In this document: piece by piece, positions 8,838-19,572 of the stretch | How the letters are laid out: every line of letters begins with the position of its first letter | Position numbering within the stretch: position 1 is the first letter of the stretch | Assembly: GCF_001467535.1 (NCBI RefSeq) | Contig: NZ_LNZC01000001.1 | Span: 37,093 to 101,092, forward strand | DNA length: 64,000 bases | Reading direction: 5' to 3' | Source: Legionella worsleiensis | GTDB lineage: Bacteria > Pseudomonadota > Gammaproteobacteria > Legionellales > Legionellaceae | Translations under genes and position numbers: made by a program | The notes under the pieces: model-generated | Told to the model about the DNA's origin: nothing | Databases searched by the model: none | What the model saw: only the letters and a program-made list of their open reading frames with translations

Positions 8838-11800
8838 ATGAAGAGCGCATTAGACATATTAATAGCCGGGAATGTTACTGAATTTGTTAAACAGTTGGAA
8901 ACTTTTAGTCAACAGGATAAAACGCTTTCAGATGATTTAAAATCCACCATTAAAATATTAACTTTTTTTGGCAAAGAAGCTTCTGAAAGCCAGTTTGAAC
9001 TATTACTGGAACTTAAAGAGCATCTAAAAAACCATCATGTTTTACTAAATGACATTGCTGGTTTGTTCGATTATCCACCTTATCCTAATCTTATTGATTT
9101 CTCCAAGCAAATTAAGAAAAATTCATTGGAATTAAGAGCTTATATCGACTTCTTTGATAAAGATCCTAAAGCGGGGCGTAATCCCAAGGTAACAAAAGGT
9201 CTAGTTGCGCAATTAACTGAGGACATTTTGGAAGAACATTTTGATACTTCCAGATTAGGTCATGTCGTTGCCAACATTCAAAACCTTGAAGACGGTTCAA
9301 ATTTGCCATCATCCAGGCAGATGGATTTGGTTCAGCAAGTTGTCTACATCAATGCCGTTGGCCGAGAATGCCCCTTAAGTGTTAAAAACAGAACCTATAC
9401 CGATTTAACCAATCAAAGCAGAGTACAGCTGCGCTATTTGTCTGATCTTTTTATCGAGCGTGTCAATGATCCTCTATCGGACATAGCTGACAGGATTAAA
9501 GCACAGCTTAATTTGATTGCGGTGATGAGGGAGCAATATTTTCGTTGTACAGGCGTTTTTCTTAATATAACCCAGATTGTTGCCGTACTTTTGACTTTAA
9601 ATGAATTAAACCACAATGGATCTGTTGAATTACCTCCGGATGCGAATCAGTACCATACCAAAGCATTTCTTGCTGCATTGCAATGGGCTTTTACCCAAGG
9701 CAATAAGGAATCATCAGCTCAGTCCCAATTGCCTTTAAACACCTTCAGCTCAACAGACGTGAAGAATTTTTTTACTTTTATTGGGGTACATGGTAGTGAA
9801 TTGTCTGATGCTGAACCTGAAGAGCACTACACGGAAGAGTACTGCAAAGCAGAAATTGTCGGCTTAAGCAAAAACACGGATATGAAACAGGCATTTCGTG
9901 TTCCATCACATCACGGAGTTACTTATCAGGATGTTAACGCAGATGATTTAAACTACAGCCTGGAGTACCTGCAAAGTATTCATTTAGCCCTGAATACTGC
10001 AAAGCCAGGACAGCCTATAGTTTTAATTGCCAGGACTATTGAACATGCTCAGGCTTTAAATAACCAGTTATCTGATTATTGCAAAATACAGGGTAAATCA
10101 GTTGAGCTTAAGACGTTTTCTGGTATGGAGTCTGTTGAGACACGCAGGCGTTGGTTTCGCTCTGGGGCGAATGTTCCCAGAATAGCAATTACGCTGCCTG
10201 ATTGTGCATTATATGGCGAATTTAACTCCATTCGCTCTAATGGCTGCCTGGCTATTCAAACTTATGTTAATAAACCAGCCCAAACAAAAAGAATAATTAA
10301 CAACCTCGTCAAATTTGGAAAACCAACCCGGTTTTATGTGATTGATGAAGAACAAGGTGCGGTATCTTCATTGCATGGTTCATTGGAAACAGAACAGGAT
10401 AAAATCCAATTACTCAAAGCCATTCAAGACTATCGCAGCAATAAAGATAGAGAAAAAGCCGTTGAGCGATACTATGTGCAATCAGTTAATACTATTCAAC
10501 GAGTGATACTGGAGCAGTTTGATGACTGGAAGGAATTATTGCATCAAATTTACCCTCAATCTGAATGGAAACAACTGGATTCAGATCTGTTAATGATGCA
10601 ACAGGATTTAATCAAAAATCTCGAGTTTCAATGGCAACATTGCTTAAAAGAAAACAACACTCAGGGCGATAATCCTTACCGAAGACGTATATCCAACAAG
10701 AGGATGGATACCAGTACTCTGGATAAGGCTTTGAGTGATTACGAGCGTGAAGTTGAAGACCTTTGGGTCAAAACCAGACAGTTATTAAAAGAAAAAACGA
10801 CATTAAAATTAATTCCTGATTCAGTTAATGCGTTACGTGCCTTATACCTGGAGGAAGTCAGTCTTGGCGAGCAACTCAAACGTAATAAACTGGTGACCCG
10901 AGATAACATAAAGCTTGCCGGACATGAAAAAAGAAAAGCCAAAAGAATCGTGGCTTCAGCTCTCGATGTTAACGGCGCCATGCTGAAATATTCGGATGGT
11001 AATCTCAAACACTACAGACAGCCTTACATTCACCATCAAATCAAGTTAATGGCCAAAGACATCACCAAAGAAATCAATCAATCATCTCTGGATTCCAATA
11101 TTAAAAAAGAGTTGATTGAACGAGTCAATAAAGCGGACTCTCTGATTGCTCTTGAGTTGATTTTGATTGATTATGAGACGCAAGGCTTAAGACCGCAACA
11201 TAAATCCCAGAAATACCGAATGCAGCCTGTAATTCATGAATTAATTCGAGTGCATATGCAATCTGGAGCAGAGACAAACCCTGAAATTCAACAGATAAAA
11301 AACATTTATTTAGACAATGTGGTAGATGATATTATTCAACAACTGGAAGAATCTTTATCTTGGGCAAAAGAAGAAAACAGGGGTTTTTTGTATTTTCTGG
11401 AACGGACTGCAGCAAAAAATGCAGCGCATGAATTGCTCGGGGTAGTTGAGGTATTGAAAAAAGCTCAAAATCCTGACGATCAAAAACACGCATTGAAAAA
11501 TTTGTTTAAAAAACTGAGTCAACATCAAGCACAACTTAATGGTGTATGGTTATTTTCTTTTGGACATAAAAACATTCGTGATTCCATAAACCATACCCTG
11601 AATACATTTAACGATTTAACAGTGATTGGCAGTGATGAACATGCACTCAGTACTGATTTTATTAACGAATGTAGAGAAGAAGCACAAACCGAAGCAATAA
11701 CCCAAAAAATACTAGCCGTGCTAAAATCTCTCGAAAAACGGCATAGCCCATGGTTAGGAGCGGATGAGGATTGGCTGGATGTGATCGGAGCTCTGGCTGT

Positions 11801-13076
11801 TATTCATAGCGATAATCCCTCGCTCTATGGGCTTGCTGAAATGTATCATTGGATTAGTTTGAAATGTGATGAGCTAATACAAACCCAAAGACCAATCACC
11901 GACCCCATGATCCATTTGAGAGGTACACTGAGAAGCCTTTGGAATCAGGTATCCGACAAGCATCAAGACTTGCTGGATACATCACGATATTTTTCGCTTA
12001 AAGCGGCACAGGTTAAAAGCGATCTTGAACGAGTTCCTGGTTTCAAAATGAATGATGTTCAGCTTATCCAGGGAAGTAATGGCAATGAACCATTTTATGA
12101 TTTGATAGTCAAAGGCGTTGGTAGTTTACCGTTATTGGATGATTTTTCCCGCTATAATTCGCAATTAGCGCAAATGCAAAAAGATTTGGACAGGTGTATA
12201 GAGCAACTTGAATTTCCATTAACGCGGCACATGATTCTGGAGCGATTACGTGATAAACAACTGCAACAAATCAAAGAAGGCAAAACGGATAAAATACAAA
12301 TCAGCTGGTTCCCTGTAACGCAGCAGAGTAATGTAACTGCGATAATTGAGCTTAAGAAATGTGAATTGGGCGAATTTCCTATGCGATTAGCTGATTTTCC
12401 TGAAAAAATTCAACATAATTTTTTTGATAGGCAGTTAATTAACTCATTGGATTTAAAGGAATTTATGGATAAAAAAGAAATTCAGCCCGCCGAAATACAA
12501 CGAGTTCTTGAGCAGCTTGGCCGTTTGAAGGATGTGGCATTGAGATCCGAACTGATCGCATTTATCCAGAAACTGCACCCAGTTCACACTGAGGTTCCAG
12601 CCGTATCCATGTGGTCACCAAAAACCTGGATTTCCGGCTTTATTTCATTATGGAGTAATCCTTTTAAAATTACAGAAAACGAAGAGGATTTGCGTTATCA
12701 ATTGACCGAACTGTTAAGCAGACCTGGGCGTCTTTTGCATGAATATTTAACCACTAGTGCACAACAACGGATAGGAGCTCTGGCTGCAGATTTAGACCGG
12801 CAAATTGCGGATGAAGCAAACAAGATAGATGTTTTTCGTCAAAAAATCCGGTTCATAGAAGAACGCATTGCTGTTGAGCAAGAGAAAGGGGGAGTATTTA
12901 TTCGCCGCTTTGCCAACGTAGGCGAACTTTATGATTTTGAGCAAGAATTGAGACAGTATCAGGCAGAATATGCTGAGGTTACCGCTGTTGCAGAGCATAT
13001 AGGTGATGAGGACAACGACGTCTTGGACGCAGATACTGACGAATTGACCGCTCAACAGAGTCTCACTATGTACTAA
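8838..13076 (+). CDS. sdhA: SdhA-like Dot/Icm effector (SidH family)
   Basis: A 1412-residue, mostly helical protein with no signal peptide and no membrane segment. The N-terminus (M-K-S-A-L-D-I-L-I-A-G-N) and overall length match my memory of L. pneumophila SdhA (about 1430 residues), a paralogue of SidH and SdhB. Known role of the family member: a Dot/Icm-translocated protein that keeps the Legionella vacuole intact and prevents inflammasome-driven macrophage death. Charged coiled-coil-like stretches run through the middle and the C-terminal 120 residues. The tail is acidic (E-D-N-D-V-L-D-A-D-T-D-E). AAGGGAG precedes the ATG. The assignment is from recall and was not aligned. Confidence 0.8.
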   Translation: MKSALDILIAGNVTEFVKQLETFSQQDKTLSDDLKSTIKILTFFGKEASESQFELLLELKEHLKNHHVLLNDIAGLFDYPPYPNLIDFSKQIKKNSLELRAYIDFFDKDPKAGRNPKVTKGLVAQLTEDILEEHFDTSRLGHVVANIQNLEDGSNLPSSRQMDLVQQVVYINAVGRECPLSVKNRTYTDLTNQSRVQLRYLSDLFIERVNDPLSDIADRIKAQLNLIAVMREQYFRCTGVFLNITQIVAVLLTLNELNHNGSVELPPDANQYHTKAFLAALQWAFTQGNKESSAQSQLPLNTFSSTDVKNFFTFIGVHGSELSDAEPEEHYTEEYCKAEIVGLSKNTDMKQAFRVPSHHGVTYQDVNADDLNYSLEYLQSIHLALNTAKPGQPIVLIARTIEHAQALNNQLSDYCKIQGKSVELKTFSGMESVETRRRWFRSGANVPRIAITLPDCALYGEFNSIRSNGCLAIQTYVNKPAQTKRIINNLVKFGKPTRFYVIDEEQGAVSSLHGSLETEQDKIQLLKAIQDYRSNKDREKAVERYYVQSVNTIQRVILEQFDDWKELLHQIYPQSEWKQLDSDLLMMQQDLIKNLEFQWQHCLKENNTQGDNPYRRRISNKRMDTSTLDKALSDYEREVEDLWVKTRQLLKEKTTLKLIPDSVNALRALYLEEVSLGEQLKRNKLVTRDNIKLAGHEKRKAKRIVASALDVNGAMLKYSDGNLKHYRQPYIHHQIKLMAKDITKEINQSSLDSNIKKELIERVNKADSLIALELILIDYETQGLRPQHKSQKYRMQPVIHELIRVHMQSGAETNPEIQQIKNIYLDNVVDDIIQQLEESLSWAKEENRGFLYFLERTAAKNAAHELLGVVEVLKKAQNPDDQKHALKNLFKKLSQHQAQLNGVWLFSFGHKNIRDSINHTLNTFNDLTVIGSDEHALSTDFINECREEAQTEAITQKILAVLKSLEKRHSPWLGADEDWLDVIGALAVIHSDNPSLYGLAEMYHWISLKCDELIQTQRPITDPMIHLRGTLRSLWNQVSDKHQDLLDTSRYFSLKAAQVKSDLERVPGFKMNDVQLIQGSNGNEPFYDLIVKGVGSLPLLDDFSRYNSQLAQMQKDLDRCIEQLEFPLTRHMILERLRDKQLQQIKEGKTDKIQISWFPVTQQSNVTAIIELKKCELGEFPMRLADFPEKIQHNFFDRQLINSLDLKEFMDKKEIQPAEIQRVLEQLGRLKDVALRSELIAFIQKLHPVHTEVPAVSMWSPKTWISGFISLWSNPFKITENEEDLRYQLTELLSRPGRLLHEYLTTSAQQRIGALAADLDRQIADEANKIDVFRQKIRFIEERIAVEQEKGGVFIRRFANVGELYDFEQELRQYQAEYAEVTAVAEHIGDEDNDVLDADTDELTAQQSLTMY

Positions 13077-13103
13077 GGATAAATGCAAAGCAACAAAGCC
13101 TAA

Positions 13104-13271
13104 AACCCATCTGCGCAAGTATGCTTAGATAAAGTAGATCAAGGATTTACAGATTGGTATCTTCCAGCGATTTGTGAGTTGGGGCGCAGTTGTTTACTTT
13201 TGGTGATCAGTTTTTTTCAAGGTAAGAATATAGGTAGTAATATCAGGTGTATTAGGACTTTTACACCTTAG
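13104..13271 (+). pseudogene. Decayed, internally deleted Lcl_C-domain gene remnant
   Basis: One frame encodes about 55 codons ending in TAG 13269-13271, preceded by a stop at 13101, with no start codon. Its first part (C-L-D-K-V-D-Q-G-F-T-D-W-Y-L-P-A-I-C-E-L) matches residues in the C-terminal domain of the intact gene that follows (near 14757-14818). Its last part (G-K-N-I-G...R-C-I-R-T) matches that protein's extreme C-terminus. About 55 residues between the two blocks are missing, so the remnant carries an internal deletion as well as loss of everything upstream. Confidence 0.8.
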
Positions 13272-13530
13272 TTCATTTAATTTGTTAAGGTAAACATGGA
13301 ATGATTTGCTTTTAGGCTAAATCGAATCTAAAGTTAGCAATGCAATATGATGGAATTTATTTCTGTCTCTGACTTGAGTTGTTTTGACTCCGGTCAGGGT
13401 GTTTTCAGGAAAATAAAGCGCACCTCATCGATGGATAGTATTTCGTTGTGGTGGCAAGGGTTAGGTTGTCTTTTAGACGTAAACAAGGATGGCCTTCAGA
13501 GTTACTTGATATGGCATAAGGATTTTGACC
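13272..13530 (+). other. Leader region of the Lcl_C-domain gene
   Basis: About 260 bp between the pseudogene stop and the next start, with no supportable gene. An open frame from 13347 overlaps the next coding sequence out of frame and has no recognisable features. AAGGA (about 13520) is the likely ribosome binding site for ATG 13531. Confidence 0.4.
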
Positions 13531-15054
13531 ATGCAAAGAAAGTCACGACATTATTTTCAGTACGCTCTCTTCATCACATTATTCACCTCTTTAGCATTAT
13601 CAACAGCTCAGGCAGCCAAGGCTTTGTGGACATTTGCGCCGCAAACGCCCACGCAATTTTCGATAATGAAAGGAGAAACAGCTCAAGTTGTTTATCTTGT
13701 GACCAATAATACATCCACTAGTAAAAATCTGGTCATGAAACCGATTACCGGCATCACGCAAACCGAACCGTGTAAAGCCCCGGCGCAAAAAACCTGTACC
13801 TTGAAGCTTAGTGTAGATGGTTCCGCTTTGACTGGAAACGTGCAAGGGGGGCCTGTGTTATGTAAGTTGGCTAATCAAATAAAGTGTCAAGGACCTTCTC
13901 CGGCTAATTCCTTAAATATCACTTTGCTAGACCAACCTACTGTGCAGCGATTTACAATTACGCCTTCAGCTGACGTGAACGGCACAATTACACCACAAGA
14001 TCCTCAAGTGGTTGATGCAGGCACCAATTTGTCTTTTGCTGCAAACCCTAAAGCCAGTTTTGGTGTAAATGAATGGCTTCTGGATGGTGCAGTTGTTCAG
14101 TCTGGCGGCACCAGCTTTCAGTTGAATAATATTCAGGCTAATCATACTGTTGAGGTTACTTTTAATCAGGCTACGCTCTCTCCCTTGACTCAAAATCTCA
14201 CTTTATCAATTAAAAGCTCCGTTTCCGATCTGCCTTTGGCAGGTAATCCTCGCATTATTCGAATTGAAAATACCGGTACGGTACCTGCTGTTAATCTTCA
14301 GGTCAGTCCAACCACATTCCCAGTTGGGACTTCAATAACCAATAATACCTGTACTGGAACGCTTAATGCTGGAGCTACTTGTGATATCACTATTACACCC
14401 GGTAGTACCGCAAGTGCGAATGCAAGTGCTGTTGCTTGTACAACAGCACCTGGAAGCCTTCCTGTACCTACTGTTGTCACAGTTAGCGCTGATAATGCCT
14501 CACCAACAGACATTAATGTGTTGTTACTGGGGCAAGGGTGTATTTATCAAGGCGGATATGTTTTTGCGGTAGATGACACAACGCCTAATACCGGCAGTAT
14601 TGGTGGAAAAGTTGCGGCCCTGACTGATGAGCCTTATTCACTTTACCAGTGGGCTGTACTGTATGATGACACGACAGCAAATAATCTTCTTGATGGGCTA
14701 GCCAATACCAATGCTCTTGCAACTCCTGTAGGACAATATCCTGCGGCGCAAAGCTGTCTCAACAAGGTAGATCAAGGATTTGCAGACTGGTACTTACCAG
14801 CAATTTGCGAACTGGGACGCTTTGTGGGCATCAATACTAATGCGGGCTGTGGATTGTCCAGGGCTAACTTGTATACCTCCTTGCATTTAAAATCTTTGGG
14901 AGGTTTTGCTGGCGTTACTTATTGGAGTTCTACCGAGTATTCCGGCAATATGTTTTATAGTGCCTGGGCGCAATTCTTTGGTTATGGCGATCAATATTAT
15001 GATGGCAAGAATCTGGGTAGACAAGTCAGGTGTATTCGGGCGATTAACCCTTAA
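13531..15054 (+). CDS. Secreted protein with Ig-like, InlB-type repeat and Lcl_C (DUF1566) domains
   Basis: A 507-residue exported protein. A signal peptide covers residues 1-28 (positive start, hydrophobic core, A-Q-A-A cleavage region). A beta-rich segment follows, then a 'bacterial repeat' domain near residues 140-215 (F-T-I-T-P-S...G-T-I-T-P...F-A-A-N-P...V-E-V-T-F). A second Ig-like part with cysteines comes next. The C-terminal 150 residues are an Lcl_C/DUF1566 domain with D-W-Y-L-P, Y-W-S-S-T-E and R-C-I-R. The same C-terminal domain ends the Legionella collagen-like adhesin Lcl, so an adhesion or surface role is plausible. ATG 13531 is preferred over TTG 13525. A strong terminator follows. 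Confidence 0.8.
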   Translation: MQRKSRHYFQYALFITLFTSLALSTAQAAKALWTFAPQTPTQFSIMKGETAQVVYLVTNNTSTSKNLVMKPITGITQTEPCKAPAQKTCTLKLSVDGSALTGNVQGGPVLCKLANQIKCQGPSPANSLNITLLDQPTVQRFTITPSADVNGTITPQDPQVVDAGTNLSFAANPKASFGVNEWLLDGAVVQSGGTSFQLNNIQANHTVEVTFNQATLSPLTQNLTLSIKSSVSDLPLAGNPRIIRIENTGTVPAVNLQVSPTTFPVGTSITNNTCTGTLNAGATCDITITPGSTASANASAVACTTAPGSLPVPTVVTVSADNASPTDINVLLLGQGCIYQGGYVFAVDDTTPNTGSIGGKVAALTDEPYSLYQWAVLYDDTTANNLLDGLANTNALATPVGQYPAAQSCLNKVDQGFADWYLPAICELGRFVGINTNAGCGLSRANLYTSLHLKSLGGFAGVTYWSSTEYSGNMFYSAWAQFFGYGDQYYDGKNLGRQVRCIRAINP

Positions 15055-15072
15055 AAGATTCTATTCCTTGAT

Positions 15073-15098
15073 GAGGCAGCAAAGCTGCCTCTTTTTTT
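15073..15098 (+). terminator. Rho-independent terminator
   Basis: GAGGCAGC (15073-15080), loop AAA, GCTGCCTC (15084-15091) and then seven T. It lies 19 bp after the stop of the Lcl_C-domain gene and is a textbook plus-strand terminator. Confidence 0.9.
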
Positions 15099-15131
15099 AA
15101 TAATGAATATTTCAGGCACTTAAATTAGAGC

Positions 15132-16838
15132 TTAAGCAAACAGACTCAAGATAAAATCAAGTATTTGTTCCTTGGCTACCTGTTGTGATTCAGACGCACA
15201 GCGTGGTTTGTATTCCACGCATCCTTGTTCCAGATTTCGTTCACTAACCACCAGACGATGCGGAATACCGATTAAGTCGTTGTCAGCGAAGAGAACACCG
15301 GGTCTTTCATTACGATCATCCAATAAAACGTCTAATCCATGTTGGCAACAGTGTTGGTATAAATATTCAGCATATTCAGATACTTGTTGCGATCGTTGAC
15401 CATTGATTGGAATAATGACCAGTTGAAAAGGAGCTATAGCCTGAGGCCAGATGATGCCTTGCTCATCATGATGTTGTTCTATTGCGGCAGCAACCACTCG
15501 ACTGATTCCAAGACCATAACATCCCATCAACATGGTTTGTAATTGTCCTTGTTCATTGAGCACTGCTGCATTCATGGCTTTGGCGTATTTATCTCCTAAC
15601 TGAAACACATGCCCAACTTCTATGCCTCGACAGGAACGTAGTGTACCTTTTCCATCCGGACTTATGTCGCCTTCTTTAACATTTCTTAAATCAAATGCAT
15701 CGCTGTAGTGAGCATCTCTACCCCAGGCAGCATTCAGATAATGCTTATCGGCCTGATTGGCACCGCAAACAAAGGAGGGCATGGCTAAAGCATGGTGATC
15801 AACAATTATCGGAATCGTCATATTAACAGGACCCAGAGAGCCTACCGGGGCTTTGAGCGTCTTTAGAATCGTTTCTTCATCTATAAAGACCAACGGCGAG
15901 TGCACCAAGGGATGTTTTGTTGCTTTGATTTCATTCAACTCGTCATCGCCTCTCAGAATCAAGGCAACCATAGGATGCTCTTTACCTTGGACAATCAATG
16001 TTTTAATTGTCTCTTTACTGCCTACCTGTAAAAATTCTGCGACTTCGGTGATCGTTTTCTTATTGGGTGTGTCAACCAGCTCCATGGGTTTGTTGGTTAT
16101 TTCATTTGATGGGGTTGGTCTAAGGCTGGTGGCTTGTTCGATATTTGCAGCATAATCACTGGTGTCGCTGTAAAATATCAAGTCTTCGCCTGAGTCAGCC
16201 AATACTTGAAACTCGTGAGATGCTGACCCGCCTATTGCCCCGGTATCAGCTTCTACGGCTCGGAATTTTAATCCCATACGGTTAAATATCCGACAGTAGG
16301 CTTGATACATTTGTTCGTAGGTGGCTTGCAAACTTTCTATGGTTAAATGAAAGGAGTAAGCATCTTTCATAATGAACTCTCTGGCACGCATTACGCCAAA
16401 TCTTGGTCTGATTTCATCGCGGAATTTAGTCTGAATCTGGTAAAAATTTGCAGGAAGTTGTTTGTATGATCGCAGTTCGGTACGCATGATATCGGTAATG
16501 ACTTCTTCATGGGTTGGGCCGAAACAGTACTCTCGCTGATTGCTGTCTCGCATGGTGAGCAACTGCCCTCCAAATGTTTCCCAACGACCGGTCTCTTGCC
16601 ACAATTCGGCAGGCTGCACTGCGGGCATTAATACTTCCATAGCATGAGTATTGTTCATTTCTTCACGAACAATCTGCTCTATTTTGCGCAGTACTTTAAG
16701 GCCTAGAGGCATCCAGGTATAAAGGCCGGAGCCCAGTTTACGGATCATACCTGCTCTTAGCATTAATCGATGTGACGTGATTTCAGCATCACTTGGTGTT
16801 TCTTTTTGGGTTGCTAAAAACCATTGGGATGCGCGCAT
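15132..16838 (-). CDS. proS: Prolyl-tRNA synthetase
   Basis: A 568-residue class II aminoacyl-tRNA synthetase of the long bacterial type, charging tRNA-Pro. Seen: the N-terminal M-R-A-S-Q-W-F-L start, motif 2 region ([17 protein letters not shown]), an inserted YbaK-like editing domain around residues 230-390, motif 3 (G-C-Y-G-L-G-I-S-R), and the anticodon-binding C-terminal domain. The length equals E. coli ProS (572). CAGGAG precedes the ATG, and a TATAAT-like box sits about 40 bp upstream (16878-16883). It is transcribed alone, convergent with the Lcl_C-domain gene. Confidence 0.97.
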   Translation of the reverse strand: MRASQWFLATQKETPSDAEITSHRLMLRAGMIRKLGSGLYTWMPLGLKVLRKIEQIVREEMNNTHAMEVLMPAVQPAELWQETGRWETFGGQLLTMRDSNQREYCFGPTHEEVITDIMRTELRSYKQLPANFYQIQTKFRDEIRPRFGVMRAREFIMKDAYSFHLTIESLQATYEQMYQAYCRIFNRMGLKFRAVEADTGAIGGSASHEFQVLADSGEDLIFYSDTSDYAANIEQATSLRPTPSNEITNKPMELVDTPNKKTITEVAEFLQVGSKETIKTLIVQGKEHPMVALILRGDDELNEIKATKHPLVHSPLVFIDEETILKTLKAPVGSLGPVNMTIPIIVDHHALAMPSFVCGANQADKHYLNAAWGRDAHYSDAFDLRNVKEGDISPDGKGTLRSCRGIEVGHVFQLGDKYAKAMNAAVLNEQGQLQTMLMGCYGLGISRVVAAAIEQHHDEQGIIWPQAIAPFQLVIIPINGQRSQQVSEYAEYLYQHCCQHGLDVLLDDRNERPGVLFADNDLIGIPHRLVVSERNLEQGCVEYKPRCASESQQVAKEQILDFILSLFA

Positions 16839-17083
16839 TTCAACTCCTGGGATAGTCTAAGTTCTTTATGGTGGGCTATTATATACCCATCATAGGATAA
16901 TTGGCGATATGTAGGGTGCATACTGCCAAGGTTGAGTCATTAAAATAGTCCTCTGAGTATTGCTTTGTTAATGGGTTAAGAACGGTTGTTCTGCTTTATT
17001 TTCCAGGAATTGGGTACAAGCCTGCAGAAGAAAGGCAGCTCACTCCATCTTTTGGATTGACTGCCGATTTCTGTGTATGGCGA

Positions 17084-19393
17084 TTAAGCATCTATTCGAG
17101 CTTGTTTCAGGACGCTCTCGCATTGATCAATCAGTATTTTTTCGTTGGTACCTTTCAGTTCATGAAGTTCATGGGCATAGTTTTTAAATTTAACAACTCC
17201 ACTATTTACATCGTATACAGCACCAACCATACCTATTTCAGCATTTTTTATCATAGTTTTTAAAATGTCGCTCTGTGAATAAACTTGATGCATGGTATTG
17301 GCAATATTCAGCTCAGTAATGCGGCTTACAAAAGCTGTATTCTGCCCTGAGCGATTTTCCTTGATTTGGGTTTCTGCTTGAATTGCGGGCTTTATCTTGG
17401 ACAGTAACTGGGTAATATGTCCTTTTTCAATATTATCGCATGCGGATTGAATCGCACCGCAACGAGTATGCCCAAGGATGACTACTAACTTGGCTCCCAC
17501 CACATTACAGGCATATTCAATACTGGCAAGAATATCATCATTAATGACATTGCCTGCAATACGAATACAAAATATGTCACCAAAACTCATATCGAAAATG
17601 GTTTCAACCGGAACACGGGAGTCAATGCAGCCAAGAACAACTGCAATAGGATGCTGCATTTTAGCGGTATGCTTGATATCGACTCGATTCGAACGATGGA
17701 TGCGAGTATCCTGCAAGAACCTTTGGTTTCCTTCATGCAATATATTGAGAACCTGGGCAGGAGACAGATGGGATTGGACATCGTAAGTCGTTACGTTGAT
17801 AAAATCTATGACATTGTGAACTTTATAATCATCTTTAAAACCAGTCAGGTTTAATGAAATGTATTTGCTCGGCGCCTGTTCTTCTTTATATTCTTTTAAG
17901 TATTCCAGAATTTCTTTATCAATGTATTGAGTGTATCGGGCATCGATAATTAATTGTGCATGCTTGGGTATGGAATTAAGCTCGGCCACTAAAGCAGCTT
18001 TATTAAGAAAGGTCATTTGTTGGGGCAAGATGATGCGGCTGGTAATGCCATTAGGGTATATTTCTTTGATAATATCAATTCGAGCCTGACTGTTAGATTT
18101 TAAAATATTAAACAAGGAGATGGCCAGACCTATTAAAATTCCCGCAAGCAAGTTAAAGGCAATAATGCTGATGATAGTGACTATGAAGGGTATAAATCTG
18201 TCGCTGCCCTGGGCATAAATATTTTTATATATAGACGGTTTATTGAGTTTATAGCCGGTGAAAATCAATATTGATGCCAGCGATGAAAGTGGAATCTTGT
18301 TTAGGGCTCCCGGTACCAGCATCACAGCAAACAGAATAAACGCTCCATGTAAAATGGTGGACATTTTGGTTTTAGAACCCGCCTGAATATTGATAGACGT
18401 TCTGACGATGACCGAAGTAATGGGAATCCCCCCCACGAGTCCGGCAGAAATATTGCCAACTCCTTGCGCAATTAACTCTCTGTTGGTTGAGGCATGCCAT
18501 CTTCTTTTATCTATACGCTCTCCTGCTTTTAAATTAAGCAAAGTCTCAAGTGATGCGACTATGCCAATGATTGCAGCGTACAAATAGACTTTGGGATTAG
18601 TCCATGATGCCCATTGAGGGTATTGCAGCTGGCTAAAAAATTCATAAAGTCCCGTTGTTTGCGGAATGTTTACCAATTGGGGAGAGTTTTGTACCAAGGA
18701 TGAGTTAGTCCATTGAAAAAGTTCATTGAGGATGATGCCTGCAATGACTACGATTATTGGTGCCGGGATTTCTTTGAGCGCTTTAATTTTGGTACGCTCA
18801 AAGTAGATTAACAGAAACATGGAGACAGTCGTAATGAATATGGCTCCCGCGTTAATATGATTCGATAAGGCAAGTATAGGGCCAAGTGTAATGACATCTG
18901 CTGTTTCTAATAAATGAGTTTTAAGTTCGTTGAAGTCTGAGGATAGAGTAAATGCAAGCGGCAATTGCTTGATGATGAGCAAAACTCCTACGGCACATAA
19001 AAGTCCTTGAACGATATTGGTAGGCACGTAATCGGCTACAAACCCCGCTTTTAAAGCCCCTATGATCACTTGCAGAACACCTGTGAGTACCAAAGCCAGT
19101 AAAAAGGAATTAAAGTCACCGATTTGGGTGATTGCGGTAACGACAACTGCAGCCATTCCTGCAGCCGGCCCGCTGACACTGATATGGGAACCACTGATGG
19201 CTCCAACAACTACCCCTCCGATGATACCACTTAGTATTCCAGAAAAGAGGGGAGCGCCTGAGGCTAAGGCAATACCCAGACAAAGAGGTATAGCGACCAG
19301 GAATACGACTATGGCTGCAACAAAATCAAATTTGAAATACCGTTTAGCATAAACCCGAAGTGCACGAGAATGGATAATATTTCTTTTGATCAT
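17084..19393 (-). CDS. SulP anion transporter fused to beta-carbonic anhydrase
   Basis: A 769-residue fusion. The first roughly 430 residues form the multi-helix SulP (SLC26) transporter core. A degenerate STAS-like segment follows (about 440-545). The last roughly 210 residues are a beta-class carbonic anhydrase with zinc/catalytic residues C589-x-D591-x-R593 and H642-x-x-C645 (H-T-R-C-G-A). The family fusion suggests a bicarbonate transporter coupled to CO2/HCO3 interconversion at the inner membrane, supplying bicarbonate or handling pH. Substrate is inferred from the fusion only. It lies between proS and the TAL-like gene, each with its own spacing. Confidence 0.92.
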   Translation of the reverse strand: MIKRNIIHSRALRVYAKRYFKFDFVAAIVVFLVAIPLCLGIALASGAPLFSGILSGIIGGVVVGAISGSHISVSGPAAGMAAVVVTAITQIGDFNSFLLALVLTGVLQVIIGALKAGFVADYVPTNIVQGLLCAVGVLLIIKQLPLAFTLSSDFNELKTHLLETADVITLGPILALSNHINAGAIFITTVSMFLLIYFERTKIKALKEIPAPIIVVIAGIILNELFQWTNSSLVQNSPQLVNIPQTTGLYEFFSQLQYPQWASWTNPKVYLYAAIIGIVASLETLLNLKAGERIDKRRWHASTNRELIAQGVGNISAGLVGGIPITSVIVRTSINIQAGSKTKMSTILHGAFILFAVMLVPGALNKIPLSSLASILIFTGYKLNKPSIYKNIYAQGSDRFIPFIVTIISIIAFNLLAGILIGLAISLFNILKSNSQARIDIIKEIYPNGITSRIILPQQMTFLNKAALVAELNSIPKHAQLIIDARYTQYIDKEILEYLKEYKEEQAPSKYISLNLTGFKDDYKVHNVIDFINVTTYDVQSHLSPAQVLNILHEGNQRFLQDTRIHRSNRVDIKHTAKMQHPIAVVLGCIDSRVPVETIFDMSFGDIFCIRIAGNVINDDILASIEYACNVVGAKLVVILGHTRCGAIQSACDNIEKGHITQLLSKIKPAIQAETQIKENRSGQNTAFVSRITELNIANTMHQVYSQSDILKTMIKNAEIGMVGAVYDVNSGVVKFKNYAHELHELKGTNEKILIDQCESVLKQARIDA

Positions 19394-19572
19394 CGATAAG
19401 TTCCTGTATCAGTGAAAAGCTAAAAAGTGGGCTAACCAGTCCATTTTCTAGTTGGTGATTGACAATTCATCAGGGTTAGCTTGTTCAAAGCAAACACTAT
19501 ACATTATGTAATATAATTGTAAAGAATGTTACAAAAAAATTTTTTGACGGGAAAATAATTGATTCAGGGTAG

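Noticed and set aside
13347..13709. 120-codon open frame overlapping the start of the Lcl_C-domain gene
   Set aside because: It overlaps the signal-peptide region of the real gene out of frame, and its translation has no domain features.
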